From positions 2,356,001 through 2,420,000 of the forward strand of contig NC_077225.1 of assembly GCF_024763615.1 (NCBI RefSeq): 64,000 nt of DNA, read 5' to 3'. Below, one piece after another: positions 34,440 through 46,331 of the stretch (the stretch's first letter is position 1; every line of letters begins with the position of its first letter). The position numbers were made by a program, and so were the translations under genes. The notes below the pieces were generated by a model that was not told where the DNA came from, did not search any database, and worked only from the letters and a program-made list of their open reading frames with translations. Origin of the DNA: Phlebotomus papatasi (Eukaryota > Arthropoda > Insecta > Diptera > Psychodidae).

Positions 34440-35159
34440 AAACTATAAATCATATTACTATATATCAGGGTGTCTTGCAGTAAACATGGATCAAAAGAGT
34501 GTTAAAAAGTGTCACAGAAATTACTTAAGAGAGATGAACCTGAGGGAGTCGTTGTTTACATATAAATAAAAAAACATTCTATGTGGATATACATACCTCT
34601 TAAATAAGCAACAAACGACTCATGTCACAATTGGATTTTCTGCAAACGATTTTACACCAAATATGCGGATATCAGTCATATATTTTCAAGCTGTGGATGC
34701 AATAGACTTTACACTTCAACTATGGAATTTACTAATTGAAAAGCTAAAGTATATAATTGATTGTCTAGATTCAAAGAATTGTTCTACAAATACTAATGTA
34801 AATACTCCACGATGAAGATAAAGAAATCTTAATTTCAATCGATTATTATGATCTTTAATGATAATATTGGTATTGTATTAACACAAAAAGTTTCATCAGT
34901 AGTTTTAACGAAATCCGAATTTTCAAAATTATTACCCATGAATGATTTTTTTAAATACACTTTTATATATAATCATTCTGTTAAATTTTATGTAGCTGAA
35001 TATTATAATACGCATAATGATACATGCAAAAAAAATCTCGTACTGAGTTGGATTGCACATGGTTTACACAACCAAGGGATGTGCATCCACCGATCAATTA
35101 TTTTCGCTTATTTAATGAAATCACGTTTTATAGACAAGAAAATTGAATTTATATCATGA
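34440..35159 (+). pseudogene. Possible Polinton-associated small gene remnants
   Basis: Same strand, just downstream of the protease remnant. A short frame (34487) is followed by a broken frame with HVTIGFSANDFTPNMRISVIYFQAVDAIDFTLQLWNLLIEKL and a 103-codon frame (34848-35159) MIFNDNIGIVLTQKVSSVV. Neither is matched to a named protein; grouping with the protease rests on position, strand and AT content. Confidence 0.3.
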
Positions 35160-35381
35160 AATTTAAACAAAAATTATCAAAAATTATAGATTTGTCATTT
35201 TTATCTTCCCCATTAATATCCCCATTAACTTATCTGTATGTGAATATCCAAAGTTATATAAAACGCACAAAATATGTGAAACAATTATATAATATACCAA
35301 TGCGGTAATATTTGGAGATCCTACATTCTAAAAAGATTTAACACAGTAAGAAAAGGGACAGATAATCCTAACCGGCTTATG

Positions 35382-37181
35382 TGGGTGAGATTCTTAACGT
35401 GAGCTAACTCGGAGTGCATGCAAATTCGATTTAGAGCTGAAATTGTGAGTCGCCATTCAGTTATCTTGAATCAAATTCGTGAAATTATACAAATTTTGTA
35501 TTTAAACCAAAATATCAAGGATTTGGATGAACTGGCACAAAAGTGATATATGGGTGAAATGTAGACCAGAATGTTCTCTATAATTTTCCCATAGAACATG
35601 ATCTCATCGATTACTCAGAAGCCAAGATAAGCGAGGTTTTTTGTTTCTTAATTTGTTTTTTCATCCAGAGTGCCCCCAGTGTTCATTTGTTGAACTTCAA
35701 CTATATCAAAGAATTGTTGTATTTTGTGAGACTTTCCATTTAAAACCATATTTTAAGTGTCTTGGTTGAGTAGAGGCAGTCAAATTGGCATCTGAGTGAT
35801 TTCAAAGCGTTATTATGGGAAAAATCAATTTTTTCACACTTAAACGGCAAAATCTGAGTGATAGCGTAGTCTGAGTGGAAAATGATGTATAGACAAAATG
35901 TAGAGACAAATGTCCTCTACAATTATGTCGAAGTAATCATCAAAATCGGTTCAGTGACAGTCGAGATAATTGAGGTTATGTGATATTGAAATTGGTTTTT
36001 CGACTGTGGCGCCCCTGGTGTTGGTCCCACGAAGTTCAAATATTCTAGAAAGTTGTAGCATTTGGTGAGATCTTTCGTTTAAGCCCTCATTCATCAAAAT
36101 CGGTCACATAGAACCGGAGATATGATTTTTTGAATTTCGTGAACTTTGACCCCTCATATCTCCTGTTCTGTTTTAACCACAGCGCACATTTGCACCATTT
36201 TGGAAACGCCCTAGACTGGACTACAACATACTAAAATTTCATTAACTTGCACAATGCCGTTTTTGAGAAAAAAATCTTTGAATTTCGATGAATTTTGACG
36301 CTATCACAGCGCCACCTGTGGTGACTTTTTGAACTTCCATCTGAAAGTGCTCATCGAGACGAAACCAAAAAGGTAAAATTTAGGTCGCTATGTCAGTTAG
36401 AACCGGAGATAGAGGCCGGTCAATGTTCGAACTTTGACCCCTTATAGCTCGGGTCAGGGGTTTTAGATAGACTTAAGGTTTTTTTGTTTGATAGGTATAA
36501 TCAACGGCTACAACATACTAAAATTTCAGTCCGATGCACAATGGAATTTTTGAGTTATTTAACTTATAAGATTTAAAAATTTTCTTTTTAATAATAGCAC
36601 CCCTAGCGGTGGTTTTATGAACTTGCGATGTTAGAAGGGGAAGTGGCATTTCACGAGAGCTTTCCAAAAAGCCCTCACTTTTTAAATTCTGACAATTAGA
36701 ACCGGAGTTATGGCCATTTTAAGAAATTTTTTTTGGACCCTTATAGCTCGGGTCAGGGGGGTCGGGGTACCTTAGGTTTGGTATTGATGGAAAGCTCTAA
36801 GGCCCAGCTATAACATACTAAAATTTGAGCCCGCTCGATGCCATAGAGGCGGAGCTATTGAGAAAACAAAAATAGGGGGGTCTTCAAAATGTTGGAAGGA
36901 GGGGTGGGGGGTGGGGGGTCAATGCACCATGTTGCAATTTTCACCCGATATATAACCTTTGCCGAAAACCGCAAGTCGATATCTTTTTTAGTTTAGGAGC
37001 TATTAAGCTCCAAAGAGCGGCCGGCCGACCAGCCGGCCGGCCGGCCGGGAACGTGAATTAGCCACATATACATTCGTGATCAGGAAGTGCTGAAACACAT
37101 TCTGGCCAAATTTGAGCTCGATCGGAGGACATGAAATTTTGTTAGGATTATAGTAGGTGAGATTGTTAAGAATCTCACCTA
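35382..37181. mobile_element. 1.8-kb unit with 15-bp terminal inverted repeats, copy 1
   Basis: Begins GGTGAGATTCTTAAC (35384) and ends GTTAAGAATCTCACC (37165-37179). Non-coding. Inside are four diverged modules, each with a CGCCCCTGG/CGCCACCTG/CACCCCTAG word, a GAACTTC phrase and a Q like ATAGAACCGGAGATA. A CG-rich run of GGCC repeats lies at 37017-37050. A second tandem copy follows. Confidence 0.6.
36309..36317 (-). promoter_or_regulatory. AGGTGGCGC word (CTCF-like core) in copy 1
   Basis: The minus strand reads AGGTGGCGC, the core recognised by Drosophila CTCF, in module three of the 1.8-kb unit; the second copy has the same word at 38177-38185. A short match with no binding evidence. 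Confidence 0.25.
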
Positions 37182-37246
37182 ATATTGAACGTAGACTATT
37201 GAAAAGAAACTATTGAAAAGGGACAGATAATCCTAACCGGCTTATG

Positions 37247-39034
37247 TAGGTGAGATTCTTAACGTGAGCTAACTCGGAGTGCATGCAAATTCGATTTAGA
37301 GCTGAAGTTGGGAGACGCCATTCAGTTATCTTGAATCAAATTCGTGAAATTATACAAATTTTGTATTTAAACCAAAATATCAAGGATTTGGATGAACTGA
37401 CAGAAAAGTGTTATACGAGTGAAATGTAGACCAGAATGTTCTCTATAATTTTTCCATAGAAAATGATCTCATCGATTACTCAGAAGCCAAGATAATCGAG
37501 GTTTTTTTGTTTCTTAACTCGTTTTTTCATCCAGAGTGCCCCAAAAGTAGTCATTTGTTGAACTTCAACTATATCAAAGAATTGTTGTATTTTGTGGGAC
37601 TTTCCATTTAAAACCCTATTTTAAGTGTCTTGGTGGAGTAGAGGCAGTCAAATTGGCATCTGAGTGATTTCAAAGCGTTATTATGGGAAAAATCATTTTT
37701 TTCACACTTAAACGGCAAAATCGGAGTGATAGCGTAGTCTGACCGGAAAATGATGTATGGACGAAATGTAGAGACAAATGTCCTCTACAGTTATGTCGAA
37801 GTAATCATCAAAATCGGTTCAGCGACAGTCGAGATAATTGAGGTTATGTGATATTGAAATTGGTTTTTCGACTGTGGCGCCCCTGGTATTGGTCCCACGA
37901 AGTTCAAATATTTTAGAAAGTTGTAGCATTTGGTGAGACCTTTCGTATAAGCCCCCATTCATCAAAATCGGTCACATAGAACCGGAGATATGATTTTTTG
38001 AATTTCGTGAACTTTGACCCCTCATATCTCCGGTTCTGTGTTAACCACAGCGCACATTTGCACCATTTTGGAAACGTCCTAGACTGGATTACAACATACT
38101 AAAATTTCATTAACTTGCACAATGCCGTTTTTGAGAAAAATGACTTTGAATTTCGATGAATTTTGACGCTATCACAGCGCCACCTGTGGTGACTTTTTGA
38201 ACTTCCATCTGAAAGTGCTCATCGAGACGAAACCAAAAAGGTAAAATTTATGTCGATATGTTAATTAGAACCGGAGATAGAGGCCGGTCAATGTTCGAAC
38301 TTTGACCCCTTATAGCTCGGGTCAGGGGTCATGGATCGACTTAGGTTTTTTTTGTTTGATAGGTATAATCAACGGCTACAACATATTAAAATTTCAGCCC
38401 GATTGCATAAGGAATTTTTGAGTTATTTAACTTTTAAGATTTAAAAATTTTCTTTTTAATAATAGCACCCCTAGCGGTGGTTTTATGAACTTGCGATGTT
38501 AGAAGAGGAAGTGGCATTTCACGAGAGCTTTCCAAAAAGCCCTCATTTTTTAAATTCTGACAATTAGAACCGGAGTTATGGCCATTTTAAGAAATTTTTT
38601 TTGGACCCTTATAGCTCGGGTCAGGGGGGTCGGGGTATCTTAGGTTTGGTATTGATGGAAAGCTCTAAGGCCCAGCTATAACATACTAAAATTTGAGCCC
38701 GCTCGATGCCATAGGGGTGGAGCTATTGAGAAAACAAAAAAAGGGGGGTCTTCAAAATGTTGGAAGGAGGGGTGGGGGGTCAATGCACCATGTTGCAATT
38801 TTCATACGATATTTAACCTTTGCCGAAAACCGCAAGTCGATATCTTTTTTAGTTTAGGAGCTATTAAGCTCCAAAGAGCGGCCGGACGGCCGGCCGGCCG
38901 GGAACGTAACTTAGCCCCCCATATATTCGTGATCAGGAAGTGCTGAAACACATTTTGGCCAAGTTTGAGCTCGATCGGAGGACATGAAATTTTGTTAGGA
39001 TTATAGTAGGTGAGATTGTTAAGAATCTCACCTA
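37247..39034. mobile_element. 1.8-kb unit with terminal inverted repeats, copy 2
   Basis: 17-bp inverted ends TAGGTGAGATTCTTAAC (37247) and GTTAAGAATCTCACCTA (39018-39034); it follows copy 1 in the same orientation, with a period of about 1865 bp counted from the common AAAAGGGACAGATAATCC leader (35350 and 37215). Shorter GGCC tract (38879-38900). Differences from copy 1 are scattered, so this is a real tandem pair. Confidence 0.65.
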
Positions 39035-39179
39035 ATAAACACAAAATCGAATTCGGATATCGTATAAACAAAAACTCTGCTAGACTAAACTGTGATAAGG
39101 TTAGAAGAATATTTTGGAGCAAGGAGACAAATGGAGGTGAAAGCAAAAAACAGAGAACAAGAGAATGAAGAATAGGGTG

Positions 39180-40445
39180 AAAGGAACGTCTGTTCGACAG
39201 GGAACTCCTATTGACACTCTCATCAAAACATTGAAATTTATTTAATGTAAATTGTTTATATCTAGTGAAATTCGTGTAATCTGACCTGCTTTCCTTTAAC
39301 CTACCCTTTTCTAGAACTGTTCTGCGAATTTAAGAAGGTTTTAAAAAGGTTTAAGCAATTTCAATTGTCGACGTGGAGAAATTTCAAGATTCTTATGAAA
39401 AACTGTAAGAAAGAAGCTTTTACAAAAATAATTTTTTTCTATTTTTTTTTTAATAAAATGAACGTATATCTGTTACATAACAGTCAAAAAATAACTAAAT
39501 TTTAATTTAATACACAATTTGCATCAATTTATTTTAATTAAAATGAATTTAATTACAGTGTCAATAAACCGAGACAAAATCGTCGATTTCAACGTCTATT
39601 GACAGGTACAGATTGCCGACTTTTGTATCAGCTTGATAGATGAAGAAGAATAAGAAGAATGAATAAAAGTAAACAAAGTTGCTGCATTTTTGTGAAAGAA
39701 ATAGTGAAATTACTAACAAGTTAAGTGTTTGTGCGCAAAAAAGACTAAGAATGTTTGTTGGTGAGTTGCCACTGGTGATATTTTTATAGTAGAACTTCCT
39801 TCAGCTCTAGCACTGCAGAAATCAAATGCGTGACAAAAATTTCGACTGCACCAGAGATGCCCCAATGGAAAGAGTATTGTCTATAAGCTGTTGAGAGAGA
39901 ATTCTTAAGGAGAGTGTCCAGTTTTATAAATCTAAAAGCTGCCCATTGCATCCTGTAAGGAATACAATGTAAGATTATGAGGATAGAGAAGTTTATCATC
40001 ACGAGAATGGCTGCTGTGGAGAGACATAAGATTTACAGAAATCTCTGTGAGGAAGAGTTTCTTACGGAAGGACGGGGCATTCTGGATGGAGATTTAATAG
40101 ATTCCCTGGTTGGCAGTCCCCCAGATGGAGTCATCCAGTGCAATAAGGAAGTTTTCAGCCAAAATCTCAATCAAAGGTGTAAAGAAAAAGTGTCCAATAG
40201 GTGTTCAAATTTCGTGTGTCAATAGATACCGAAAGTGTCAATAGATATGGCATTTAGTCATGATCTTAAAAAATACAGTTTTTTTTAGTTTTTCAAACAT
40301 TATGAGAAAAGTGAATGATACTGAACGGTAGTCAAATTAATAAGTTGATATAAGTTAATATTTAAACACAAAAAAATTTAATACAATAGAAGATATCAGT
40401 CAGGAAAGTTACGAAAGTTCTTAAAGTGTCAATAGACGTTCCTTT
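39180..40445. mobile_element. Possible TIR element with recurring TGTCAATAGA motif
   Basis: Left AAAGGAACGTCTGTTCGACA (39180) pairs with right complement AAAGGAACGTCTATTGACAC (ending 40445). The word TGTCAATAGA or its complement recurs inside near 39209, 39592, 40216, 40237 and 40427. Terminal plus subterminal repeats of this type mark DNA transposons. The short frames inside (39784-40225) are not recognised. No clear target duplication. Confidence 0.4.
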
Positions 40446-40674
40446 GACACTAGTTGATTTTTTCTTTACCTCAGAAGGAATCTTCATCTGATGGAAAGCT
40501 TAGTCATTATAAAGTAAAAACGCAAAAATATTTTGAAATTCAAGTTTATTTCATTGTTATTTTTTTTTGACGACACACTACTGTAGCGAACGCTGGAATT
40601 TTAAGCCCAGTTGCAGCTTTCTTTGGCTGCGTTGAGTCAGCTGCTACTGAATTTCTTTTATTTCTTTTTTTTGC

Positions 40675-41276
40675 TCATTTATCGGTTTCAACTGAAGATG
40701 TTGTCCCCAAGGCACTCTGCTGATAGACATAGAGACGCTCCATGATTTGTACATCAGAATCCTGACCCGATGTAGAAGCTAATGCCTTCTTCATCAGGAT
40801 AATTGGTGGTTGCTTGAGTGGCGACAGGCTGCAATTGAAAAAGATAATTAGCTGCATTTTTGATAGATTATTCTTTTTTAAAACATATTTACAGCATCAT
40901 GCATGTTGTTTTCCCTTAGGCGAATCTTTACGTCCGCCTTCATATAATTGCCAATTTTTCTCAATCCGTAAAATGAAAGCTCGTGAGTAGCCTTCTTACA
41001 GGCTTTGCTTACAATTGACTCATCCAACTTTAAATAAGCTGGCGTGAGCCAAACATCGTATGAGTTATCGGGCAAATCTACCCAGAAACGCATTTCCTCT
41101 GCTGCTGAGCTTTGAGGATGTACCTTCTTCTGTATTTCTCCGATTCGAAACCATGCGGCTTTTGACAAATGTGTAACAGAGAAAGATTTTCTCGGGAATG
41201 TCGGGACATTGTCTGCTATGTCCGAAAATAGTTGAGATAAATTGCAGTTTGTCTGTAATATAAAATAAAAATACAA
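40675..41276 (-). CDS. Unrecognised two-exon gene candidate
   Basis: An open segment (41276-40890) encodes a globular-looking protein with PTFPRKSFSVTHLSKAAWF, EEMRFWVDLPDNSYDVWLTPAY and NYMKADVKIRLRENNMHDA, followed by GTAAAT, a plausible donor. Downstream, TTCAATTGCAG (about 40823) is a possible acceptor before a second frame ending LGTTSSVETDK at 40675. Amino-acid make-up looks like real protein. The junction frame is uncertain and I do not recognise the family; a DNA transposon gene or a host gene fragment are both possible. Confidence 0.3.
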
Positions 41277-41794
41277 AATTAATTTACCAAGTGCTTCACC
41301 AAAGTAGTTTTACACCAGAGTGTATCTTACCATTTTTGATCTTTCCTCTTCTGTTTATTCTGTGAGAATTAACCATAATGCCACTGGACAACACTTATAT
41401 TGACTGCAGATACTCTATTTATTTATCTTTGCAAAATCCATTTTTGATTCTCTACTTCGTTTTTTTTTAGGTAGGAACTTCTTTAGCTGTGAAAATGCTA
41501 AACCCAAGGGAGAGATAATATGCCTAGATAATACAAATCTAAAATTCTTTGATAATTTCATATCCTATAAGAGAAAACTCTATTATCTGTACACCACTTT
41601 CAAACTAACATCTACCCTTGGTAAAAGCATTGAATTCGCTGAAAAAATTGAAGATTCATATGATATGTATTAGTGAATATGAGAGAATGATTCCTTATAA
41701 ATAGTTTGATTCCTAAAATTTGTCATCATTGTCGTGAAAGCGTTGAACAGGTAGTTTTGAAAAGATCAGTCAGTGAATTATAAAACGTTTTGCG
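41277..41794. other. Non-coding DNA
   Basis: No supported feature. Confidence 0.4.
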
Positions 41795-42455
41795 ATGGAG
41801 TCTACAAACGTACAAAAAAATCTTCTGAAGCTCATTTACAAGAAGTACACTGTGTGTGAAATTTTAAATTTGTTGAATGATGATGAATTTAGAGAAATTC
41901 ATCATCAAATTCTAAGTGATATATTAAAAGAAAACATAACCATATGTGATACGACTGACAAAATTAAAGTTTTCGAGTGGATAATGCGAATAATAGTGGA
42001 AAAACTGTATATTCTGATTTATGTGCACAGATTTTGGAAAAATTGTGCAAATCTGTGATACAAGGGCAAAAACGACAACTTGGATATGAATCAAATGATT
42101 CATATCCATTCATGAAAAGAGAGCAAGATGTGATAATACAGTTGTTCAAGACAATAATTGTAAAGAAGGTGGTGGTCATAACACAAGGAATAATGAAAAT
42201 TTTACTGAAATGGACAATTTAGAAGTGATTACAAACAAATCACTTGTTGACATTGTTGAGAAAATGCAATCATTTAACACAAAATTGAACGTAACAGAAG
42301 TAAAAATATTTTTTAAAATTAAACAGCCTAATAATGCCGTTGGTTTTCATTGGTTAAAAGAAGCGATAAACCAAATAATTGCGGAAATTAAAAGTGAAGC
42401 GGGTCCACACGATAATGCAGTACTTCGCTTTTCGTTACCTGAATTACCTTTTTGA
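41795..42455 (+). pseudogene. Decayed N-terminal region of a Polinton-type polymerase-like protein
   Basis: Three short frames in series: a Leu-rich start (KNLLKLIYKKYTVCEILNLL), a middle part (SDLCAQILEKLCKSVIQGQ) and an end with GFHWLKEAINQIIAEI and HDNAVLRFSL. The last pattern (WLxxA...II...D-rich strand) resembles the region found before family B DNA polymerases in arthropod Polinton-like genes. At least two frameshifts. It would be a relative of the fragment at 1-537; this rests on my recollection of that pattern. Confidence 0.35.
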
Positions 42456-42603
42456 ATTTGAACCTGAATTTGGGGATGGGAGATTAGGCGCATAACGTAT
42501 GGCCAGTGAAATCTGCGCAAAGTTCAAACACAATTTTTTTAAAATATTTTTACATAGTTTTATTCTAACTTTTTTACATGCTTTGAAAGGTATATGTATG
42601 AAC

Positions 42604-43425
42604 TTATTTCAGAAAAAAATCCGGTCCAATCCGATGAGCTTTTCGGCACATTCGGGGAACTTCCGCCATTGATGTCGAAAATGTGGATTTTGGCATCTTC
42701 TTCAACTCTCGTTTTATTTTTCCCATTAGCGTGACTTCGATTTTGGATCGAAAGTTTCGGGCATACACCTTTCACTTAAAACTAGCCCAAAATGTTTCAA
42801 TAGGACTCAATTGGGGGACGTTAGGGGGGTTTTCTTCCTTCTTGATAATAGGTATGTCAAGTTCCTCCAATGTGTTCATTGTCTTCCTTGAGTAATGGCT
42901 GGGTGCTAGGTCCGGCCAGAAGATCACATTGTCCCTTCGATGATACTTATTGATGAAGGCTTTCAGTGTAGGCAAGCAATCTCTGATATAGGTGTCAGAA
43001 TTTTGCGCTAGACTCTTTGTGAGGAACGCGAGCTCAGATATTCCAGCAGCACTGATTGCAAGCCACAAAAGGACTTTTTTCGGGTACTTAGTATGCTCAA
43101 CGTACTTATCTTTCTTGTCTACATTGTCGTCACGTACATAATAATACTGCCCCTGCCACTTATTTCCATCCATGGTGAAATAGGACTCATCGTCCATGAC
43201 ACAAATAATGTCGTTCTAAGCGTGAAAAACATTTTGGGTCAAAAGAGACAAACGACATTTCTGAGTCTTTTCCTGAGTTTCTGAGACAGTTGGCTTCAGT
43301 TTTCTGGTTCTCCTCTTGATTCCCATAGACTCCAGATACTTCTTCACCGTTGTTTTCCTGCATTCAAGTTTGTTACCAAGCTCACGGTACGACTTTGCAA
43401 CTTTATTTTTTTTTGTATGGTGGGT
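42604..43425 (-). pseudogene. IS630/Tc1-mariner transposase of DD37E type
   Basis: Minus strand, one frame with two stops: helix-turn-helix part VAKSYRELGNKL and RKTTVKKYLESMG, TAG at 43216-43218, then MDDESYF (first D), FWPDLAPSHYS (second D), LSPIETFWASF (E), TGA at 42772-42774 and further in-frame codons to 42606. There are 37 residues between second D and E, the DD37E arrangement known from mosquito ITm elements. Its 5' part is cut by a Jockey LINE at about 43405-43415. No ends are identified. Confidence 0.85.
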
Positions 43426-45735
43426 TTATTAGCAATCTGTAACGTATTACTTACAACGTGTTACAATGAGCTCAAATTTGACCAAACGATACAAAGAACA
43501 GAAGGGCTACAAAACAATTCACCCTATGAAAGATATCACATCACTTTTACAAACTGATGAAGAGGTCCGACGGTTTAGTCCGCTTCAATCTTCTCGCATT
43601 TCCGGCATCTATGGCCAATTCACCCGCCAATTCACTTGGATGAGACAGGAGCCGACCCTTATATTTTATGCAGTAGTTTTCTACTTCATCTACGACTCTT
43701 GGCAAATTAAGGTCTTTGTGTAGGATAAAACTTGGAACGTACCACGGGGCATCCAGTATCTGCCTCAGAACTTTGTTCTGGAAACGCTGGAGTATGTCTG
43801 AATTCGTTTTAGAGGCAGTGCCCCATAGCTGGATTCCATACGTCCACACAGGCTTTATGACTGCCTTGTACAGGAGCACTTTGTTTGCAGTTGACATTCT
43901 CGATTTTCTTCCCACTAGCCAATGAAGATTTCTCCATTTCAGTCCAAGTTGCTTTCTTTTGTTCCAAATGTGAGTTTTCCAGGTGAGGCGCCTGTCCAAA
44001 TGAATACCCAGATACTTAGTGTTGTCTGCTTTGGGAACAGTTTTGCCGTTAAGCATCACTGGAGGACAGTCCCCTTTTCTCAAGGCAAAAGTAATCTGCA
44101 CAGATTTTTCTTCATTCGCTCTAAATCTCCATTTTTGAAGCCATTGTTCCATTAGCTGAAGACTTTGTTGGACTTTTTCCGAAGCGTCCTCTGGAGTAAC
44201 ACCTTTCGCGATAATTGCTGTATCATCAGCATACGTAGCCAAGGTTGTAGATTCTGTAGTTGGCAAGTCCGAAGTGTACAATAGAAACATTACAGGGCCT
44301 AAAACACTTCCCTGAGGGACGCCTGCTTCTACAGATCTCAGAGAGGTTTGTTCATCGCGTTGTTTGACCAGAAAGCTACGTTCACAAAGAAATGATCGCA
44401 GAATGTGAAAGAAAGGAGCAGGCAGGAGGCCTTTCATTTTGTGTATCAAACCCTCATGCCACACCTTATCGAATGCCTGGCTCACGTCTATGAAGACAGC
44501 TGTGCAATACTTTTTCTCCTCGAAGGACCTGTGAATTTCTTCCACCACTCTATGGACCTGTTCAATGGTTCCGTGTCCCTCTCGAAAACCAAATTGGTGT
44601 GGCGGTATCAGGTCTTTGATGACTGGTCTCAATCTTCTTAGGAAGAGTTTTTCGAAGACTTTTGATAGAGTTGGCAGCAGACTAATAGGTCGATAGGACT
44701 CAACAGCTTGAGGTCTTTTCCCCGGCTTTGCGATCATTATCACCTGAGCTACCTTCCACTGAAGTGGGAAATAACCCAGTTGTAGAATGGCATTGAATAT
44801 TTTTAACAAGTACCTGGCACATTTTGGGGAAACCTCTTGCAAGACCTTGCTAGTGATGAGATCATAGCCAGGTGCTTTGTTTGGATGAATGTCATACTGA
44901 AGAACATTGACTAACTCTCTCAGGGTGAATCTCCTGATTTGGTGAATATTTACTAGAGTATTATTTCCTCTTTGATTTTTCTGGTCCTCGTCCAGTCGGG
45001 CTGGGTCACATGTCCAAGGCCGGAAGACACAACTGAGGTGATCAGCAAAAATCTCGGCTTTTCCGGAGTCATTTCTGGCCCAAGTCCCGTCCTCCGCTCT
45101 TATTGGTGGAACAGACAAAGCTGGTCGGTTGAATTTTCTTGCAGCTCTCCAGAGATTATAATCCGTCGCGCTCGTAGGAGTGAGGCTTTTTAGATATTCC
45201 CCAATTGAGTCATTACGCATAGCTGAAAGAAGTTTCTTGAGCCTATTTGCTGCATGGTTGTATCTCTTCTTGTCTTCAGGATGCCGAGTGTTCCTCCATC
45301 TTCTTCTGAGGTCCCGTTTCTCTCTCACAAGTTCTTTAACCTTAATAGGAACTATAATTTGGTTCCATGACACAGTGTTCTCAGGGGTGGATCTCCAAGC
45401 AGCTCTTTGTAGGGCCCCTGTTACGTGGTCCACCGCCTGAATTAACTTCATTTCAGAGTCTATGGATATAGGAATTTCAATTTCAGTGTCCAGATGAGTA
45501 CGAAATTTCGACCAGTTTGTACGCTTGTTTACAAGAGATGGATTTTTAGAGAACATAGCTACAGTAGAATGTAATTCAAGGACAATTGGAACGTGATCAG
45601 AAGAGAGATCAAAATGCGTAGTGACTTTACAGCAATTTACATCCACTCCTCCAGCCACACAGAAGTCCAGAAGATCAGGCAATTTGTTTATGTCAGATGG
45701 CCAATATGTCGGTTCACTTCCAGATATGTAAGTGT
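43405..45735 (-). mobile_element. 5'-truncated Jockey LINE with poly(A)
   Basis: The ORF2 frame is open from about 45735 to the stop at 43547. A minus-strand AATAAA (43425-43430) and a run of 9 A (43406-43414) close the 3' end, abutting the DD37E transposase remnant. The 5' truncation falls within the endonuclease domain. Confidence 0.9.
43547..45735 (-). CDS. Jockey ORF2 (C-terminal endonuclease, RT)
   Basis: Opens in the endonuclease (YISGSEPTYWPSDINKLPD, SSDHVPIVLE), then RT: PGYDLITSK, YRPISLLPTLSKVFE, FREGHGTIEQ, FIDVSQAFDKVWH, GVPQGSVLGP, catalytic YADDTAII, and NTKYLGIHLDRRLTW, LYKAVIKPVWTYGIQLWG tail. No stop or shift in over 720 codons, so a recent insertion, but without the endonuclease N terminus and ORF1 it is not autonomous. 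The ORF has no ATG at its visible start because it is truncated. Confidence 0.92.
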
Positions 45736-46331
45736 AGGATTTTTAGGTGTGATTCTTTCATAATCACACCTATTGTGATACTCCGATTTTCTAAAAGTGC
45801 TCCGATCGAGCTGAAATTCACAGGGTATATGTTTTGAACATCCCTGATGCCAAAAATGATAGTCCGCCATTTTCGGGTCCGGTCGGCCGTCCGGCCGTCC
45901 GTAGTACGCGATATCTCCGGTTTGGAAAGAGATATCTTCATAAATTTTTTTTTAAATATATCTACTTGCGCGTACGATAATTTCTATGTTTTGAGATTTT
46001 TGAAAAACCGGTTCTAAACCGGTTTAAAACCGGTTTTTATAGTTTATCTCGAAACTGGCTTATGCAATTTGAATTATTTTATGTTCATGTTGTAGCGCTA
46101 CTTGAGTAGACCAATTTAAAAAAAAATTTCGAGATCGCTCCATGATTTCTCGAGATATTTCAAGTTAAAGATTGCAATTTTAAGAAAATTTTGCTCGTAG
46201 CGTCAGGTGGGGAAAAAAGCGGGAGAACCGGCGTCACACATGGTATTGCGCCATTTCTCCCTCTCTCTCACTCCCTCTCCATGTATATATATACATACAT
46301 ATAAACATAGTATATATATTTATATGTACCA
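45736..46331. other. Repeat-rich non-coding DNA
   Basis: Starts with a small palindrome AGGTGTGATT...AATCACACCT, then GGCCGTCCGGCCGTCCG (45885) and a run of AACCGGTT words (46008-46038). TA-rich just before the 29-bp array. The phrase style (TATCTCCGG, GATATCTTC) resembles the 1.8-kb units near 36 kb. Confidence 0.45.

Noticed and set aside
36945..37060. GGCC-rich tract as a CpG island promoter
   Set aside because: It is a short simple repeat duplicated with the 1.8-kb unit, and no gene starts nearby.
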